In this document: one piece after another, positions 6,874 through 8,941 of the stretch
Position numbering within the stretch: position 1 is the stretch's first letter
Layout: every line of letters begins with the position of its first letter
Source: an uncultured Rhodobacterales bacterium
GTDB lineage: Bacteria; Pseudomonadota; Alphaproteobacteria; Rhodobacterales; Rhodobacteraceae
Length of the DNA stretch: 8,941 nt
Direction of reading: 5' to 3'
Assembly (NCBI GenBank): GCA_937901055.1
Contig: CALCGO010000315.1
Coordinates: forward strand, 1-8,941
Translations under genes and position numbers: made by a program
The notes under the pieces: generated by a model
Seen by the model: the letters and a program-made list of their open reading frames with translations, nothing else
Database searches by the model: none
What the model was told of the DNA's origin: nothing

Positions 6874-6879
6874 GGAGGT
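6872..6879 (+). promoter_or_regulatory. Perfect Shine-Dalgarno for the major capsid gene
   Basis: AAGGAGGT, the full complement of the usual anti-Shine-Dalgarno, overlaps the stop codon of the preceding gene and stands 7 bases before the capsid ATG. It is the strongest ribosome-binding site in the window and sits at the gene expected to need the most protein. Confidence 0.85.
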
Positions 6880-6886
6880 CTAAACT

Positions 6887-7792
6887 ATGGCTATTTCACG
6901 CGCACAGGCGCTTAAAGAGCTTTTACCCGGACTCAACGCCCTTTTCGGTCTTGAGTATGGTAAATACGAAAACGAACACGCGGACATTTATGAGACAGAA
7001 AATTCAGAGCGTAGCTTTGAAGAAGAAGTTAAATTATCTGGTTTTGGTGCAGCACCAACAAAGGCTGAAGGTTCATCTATTGCGTATGATAATGCGCAAG
7101 AGGCGTTCACAGCTCGCTACACACACGAAACTATCGCTATGGGTTTCGCCATCACTGAAGAAGCGATGGAAGATAACTTGTACGATTCTTTGTCCTCACG
7201 TTACACAAAAGCTTTAGCTCGCGCTATGGCATACACTAAGCAGGTTAAAGCTGCTTCATTGCTCAATACGGGCTTTGACACTTTCCAATCTGGTGATGGT
7301 GTAACATTGTTCAGTACTGCACACCCAACAGTTGGTGGCGGCACAAACTCTAACCGTCCAGCGGTTAGTGCTGACCTTAACGAGACTTCTCTCGAACAAG
7401 CGATTATCGACATCGCAGGGTACACAGACGAACGTGGCTTACTTATCGCAGCTCGCGCTAAAAAGCTAATTCTTCCGTCTGCTTTACAGTTCGTAGCGAC
7501 TCGTTTGTTGGAAACAAGCCTACGTGTAGGTACAGCTGATAACGATATTAACGCTATCAGTTCAAACGGTGCAGTTCCTGAAGGATATGGCGTAAACCAT
7601 TATCTTACAGACGCTGACGCTTGGTTCCTGACTACAGACATCCCTAACGGTATGAAGCATTTCGTACGTTCTGCGATGGCTACAGGAATGGATGGTGACT
7701 TCGACACTGGCAACGTGCGCTACAAAGCGCGTGAGCGTTACAGCTTCGGTGTTTCTGATCCATTAGGTATCTACGGATCACAAGGCGCATAA
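6887..7792 (+). CDS. Major capsid protein, Mu gpT-like HK97 fold
   Basis: Builds the icosahedral shell. The 301-residue product resembles the Mu gpT type of HK97-fold capsid proteins found in many environmental phages. The helical N-terminus ALKELLPGLNALFGLEY (8-24) leads to an E-loop-like segment (about 28-75) and the conserved helix AITEEAMEDNLYDSLSSRYT (88-107). These are followed by LFSTAHPTVGGG (141-152), LNETSLEQAIIDIAGYTDER (164-183), the strand KKLILPSALQFVATRLL (192-208), PEGYGVNHYLTDADAWFLTT (231-250) and the C-terminal GNVRYKARERYSFGVSDPLG (275-294). No N-terminal delta domain or protease is fused, which agrees with a separate scaffold gene. The start is fixed by a perfect Shine-Dalgarno. 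An intrinsic terminator follows the stop by about 20 bases. Confidence 0.93.
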   Translation: MAISRAQALKELLPGLNALFGLEYGKYENEHADIYETENSERSFEEEVKLSGFGAAPTKAEGSSIAYDNAQEAFTARYTHETIAMGFAITEEAMEDNLYDSLSSRYTKALARAMAYTKQVKAASLLNTGFDTFQSGDGVTLFSTAHPTVGGGTNSNRPAVSADLNETSLEQAIIDIAGYTDERGLLIAARAKKLILPSALQFVATRLLETSLRVGTADNDINAISSNGAVPEGYGVNHYLTDADAWFLTTDIPNGMKHFVRSAMATGMDGDFDTGNVRYKARERYSFGVSDPLGIYGSQGA

Positions 7793-7812
7793 GCTCCTAA
7801 TATTTAAATTTG

Positions 7813-7843
7813 GAAGGCTCCGCTTCGGTGGGGCTTTCTTTTT
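7813..7843 (+). terminator. Intrinsic terminator after the major capsid gene
   Basis: The 5' arm 7813-7823 pairs with 7828-7838 (11 pairs, three of them G-U) around a UUCG tetraloop (7824-7827) closed by C-G. A U-rich run (TTTCTTTTT, 7835-7843) follows directly. The UUCG loop and T-run are classic rho-independent features. It would end or reduce transcription after the capsid gene, so later genes need read-through or their own promoter. Confidence 0.88.
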
Positions 7844-7874
7844 GCCTAAAGGTGTTGTAGGATACCTATATCCC

Positions 7875-7899
7875 TGACAGTCGCATGGTGCGGCTGACA
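7875..7899 (+). promoter_or_regulatory. GC-rich hairpin in the leader of the 7922 gene
   Basis: CAGTCGCA (7878-7885) pairs with TGCGGCTG (7889-7896), 8 pairs with one G-U, around a TGG loop. Across an A-A mismatch, TG (7875-7876) also pairs with CA (7898-7899). No U-run follows, so it is not a terminator. A smaller dyad GGATA/TATCC (7860-7864/7869-7873) lies just upstream. It may be a 5' leader structure stabilising the mRNA, a processing site, or a protein-binding dyad. Confidence 0.45.
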
Positions 7900-7910
7900 T
7901 TTGCCACGAC

Positions 7911-7916
7911 AGGAGA
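7911..7916 (+). promoter_or_regulatory. Shine-Dalgarno that sets the start at 7922
   Basis: AGGAGA stands 6-7 bases before ATG 7922. It decides against an upstream in-frame TTG at 7901, which would add seven residues and has no comparable ribosome-binding site. Confidence 0.8.
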
Positions 7917-7921
7917 TTCTC

Positions 7922-8392
7922 ATGGCTAACACAACTTTTTCCGGACCAATTCGCGCCGGTAATATTAAGAATACTACAGGTACAACTATAGGTACGAACA
8001 TTGCTAACGTAGGTTACGTTGTTATGTGCCAAGACACAGTACAAAGCCTTGCAGGCGGCGCTCTTGGAGCGGTTACAACAGATATTGTAATTCCTGCTAA
8101 TTCTAAGATCGTTAACTGTATCATCGACCTTGTAGTTGCGGCTAACACCACTACCAATATAAGCGTTGGGGAAGTTGGCGGTAACGCAAATACTATCATT
8201 AATGCAGTTGCATCAGGAACCACAGTAGGTGTCAAAGCACTAGGTGCTGGCGGCGGTGGAACCCTAGCGTGGGGTGACACTGGTACATCAGACCTTCGTT
8301 TAACTGTAACATCTTCTGCTGCTACTAACGCGGGTTCTGTTCGCATTACAATCATGTATGCACAAGCGTTTAACAGTGCAATCTTACCGTAA
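7922..8392 (+). CDS. Probable virion structural protein, beta-rich (156 aa)
   Basis: Begins MANTTFSGPIRAGNIKNTTG, a start I recognise from a family recurring in environmental tailed phages downstream of the capsid gene, without an established role. The chain is rich in Thr, Ala, Gly, Asn and Val, with alternating beta-strand patterns (TTDIVIPANSKIVNCIIDLV at 52-71, then NISVGEVGG, SDLRLTVTSS, SVRITIMYAQAF). There is a Gly-rich turn (LGAGGGGTLAWGD, 107-119) and no signal peptide or charged helix. The composition suggests an extracellular-type beta sandwich, such as a decoration, head fibre or tail component. It is separated from the capsid gene by a terminator and a hairpin leader, so it may be transcribed separately or by read-through. 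The next gene follows after 11 bases. Confidence 0.75.
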   Translation: MANTTFSGPIRAGNIKNTTGTTIGTNIANVGYVVMCQDTVQSLAGGALGAVTTDIVIPANSKIVNCIIDLVVAANTTTNISVGEVGGNANTIINAVASGTTVGVKALGAGGGGTLAWGDTGTSDLRLTVTSSAATNAGSVRITIMYAQAFNSAILP

Positions 8393-8403
8393 GGAGTTAG
8401 CAA

Positions 8404-8688
8404 ATGGCTGGTCAAGAAGTACGAGCTTATAACTTTGCGGTAGGTGATACCGCTGCACTTGTAGGCCCATCACGCGGTAGATTGCAGGGGGTTCTAGTGA
8501 ACGCCGCTGCAGCCGCCGCTTTCACTATCCGTAGTGGGTCAGCTACTGGCCCTATTATACTGCAGTTAACTCTACCTGTTGGTTGGAACGACGTATATAT
8601 TCCAAATGACGGTATTTTAGCTGATAACGGTTGTTTTGTTTCTGCCTTTACAGGCTCAGGAAACGTGATGACATTGCTTATAGAGTAA
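8404..8688 (+). CDS. Small beta-rich hypothetical protein (94 aa)
   Basis: Starts MAGQEVRAYNFAVGDTAALV and contains LQGVLVNAAAAAAFTIRSGS, PIILQLTLPVGWNDVYIPND and a final FTGSGNVMTLLIE. The alternation of short hydrophobic strands and turns suggests a compact beta sandwich. The pattern 'GRLxGVLVN...FTIRSGSATGPIILxLxxP' recalls small virion-associated proteins of environmental phages, but no function is known to me. The Shine-Dalgarno AAGGAG (8391-8396) overlaps the stop of the preceding gene, 7 bases before this ATG, so the two genes are probably one transcription and translation unit. The next gene begins one base after its stop. Confidence 0.75.
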   Translation: MAGQEVRAYNFAVGDTAALVGPSRGRLQGVLVNAAAAAAFTIRSGSATGPIILQLTLPVGWNDVYIPNDGILADNGCFVSAFTGSGNVMTLLIE

Positions 8689-8689
8689 C

Positions 8690-8941
8690 ATGGCAGTTAA
8701 GAAAAAAGGTACAATGAAAGGTCACACCATAAAAGGTGGTCAAAAACGCCCGACTAAGTCTGGTGCGGGCATGACTAAAAAAGGTGTGGCCAAGTATCGT
8801 CGGGATAACCCCGGTTCTAAACTAAAGACAGCCGTTACAGGCAAGGTTAAAAAGGGAAGTGCTGCAGCTAAACGTCGCAAATCCTACTGCGCACGTTCTG
8901 CGGGACAAATGAAGCAATTTCCTAAAGCAGCTAAAGACCCT
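8690..8941 (+). CDS. Lysine-rich small basic protein, DUF6321-like (3' end outside window)
   Basis: An open frame from ATG 8690 runs to the right edge (84 residues seen, no stop). It has about 26 Lys/Arg against 2 acidic residues. Conserved blocks are GMTKKGVAKYRRDNPGSKLK (27-46), TAVTGKVKKGSAAAKRRKSY (47-66), CARSAGQM (67-74) and KAAKDP at the edge. I recognise this as the DUF6321 type, found in many environmental phages and some large viruses, whose members usually continue a short way in an Arg-rich C-terminus. The function is not established. The charge suggests nucleic acid or capsid binding, which is inference. The start is one base after the preceding stop with only a weak GAG upstream, so translation probably depends on coupling. 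Confidence 0.85.
   Translation, partial: MAVKKKGTMKGHTIKGGQKRPTKSGAGMTKKGVAKYRRDNPGSKLKTAVTGKVKKGSAAAKRRKSYCARSAGQMKQFPKAAKDP

Noticed and set aside
7901..7921. Upstream TTG start giving a 163-residue form of the 156-aa protein
   Set aside because: ATG 7922 has AGGAGA at ideal spacing and gives the family-like start MANTTFSGP; the TTG sits next to the leader hairpin.
8014..8415. 133-residue open frame on the minus strand
   Set aside because: It lies wholly opposite the well-supported 7922-8392 gene and its neighbour's start, has repetitive Ala/Pro/Val composition typical of an antisense shadow, and lacks a ribosome-binding site that fits the gene layout.
1..8941. CRISPR arrays, tRNA genes, insertion sequences, attachment sites, lysogeny genes
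   Set aside because: No spaced direct repeats, cloverleaf-like segments, transposase or integrase motifs were seen on either strand.

Overview
This window is a stretch of tailed double-stranded DNA bacteriophage genome. Every gene lies on the + strand, tightly packed and often overlapping, in the order of a DNA-packaging and capsid module: large terminase, portal, small helical protein, GroES-like co-chaperonin, scaffold, conserved virion-module protein, putative decoration protein, major capsid protein, two small beta-rich proteins, and a lysine-rich protein cut by the right edge. No integrase, repressor, tRNA, IS element, CRISPR array or host gene is visible. From memory, the protein families resemble those of environmental, largely marine, tailed phages. 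The host cannot be named from the sequence, and base composition looks intermediate.

Layout. 26-1573 encodes the large terminase (ATPase plus nuclease). 1573-1743 holds a possible 56-residue small ORF. It starts on the terminase stop codon and ends inside the portal ribosome-binding site, so it fills a gap that otherwise looks non-coding. 1753-4185 is an unusually long portal of the P22-size class. 4178-4366 is a 62-residue helical protein overlapping the portal end. 4452-4820 is a GroES homologue. 4817-5773 is the scaffold, joined to GroES by an ATGA overlap. 5766-6194 is a conserved virion-module protein overlapping the scaffold end. 6259-6873 is a probable capsid decoration protein whose start codon lies inside a perfect 11-bp inverted repeat. 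6887-7792 is a gpT-type HK97-fold major capsid protein, followed by a clear intrinsic terminator (7813-7843). 7922-8392 and 8404-8688 are small probable structural proteins. 8690 to the edge is a basic protein of the DUF6321 type.

How the parts fit together. The scaffold and major capsid protein build the procapsid around the portal. The phage GroES, translated immediately before the scaffold, probably works with host GroEL to fold capsid proteins. The terminase docks on the portal and pumps in DNA, and the decoration protein probably stabilises the expanded shell. Expression appears tuned by overlapping start/stop junctions, by the hairpin over the 6259 start, by a perfect Shine-Dalgarno before the capsid gene, and by the terminator that separates the capsid gene from the genes downstream.

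The best candidates for something undescribed are the start-codon-trapping hairpin at 6212-6260, the hidden small ORF at 1573-1743, the GroES variant with an altered mobile loop, and the lysine-rich protein at the right edge. Family assignments come from motifs read by eye; no database search was run.
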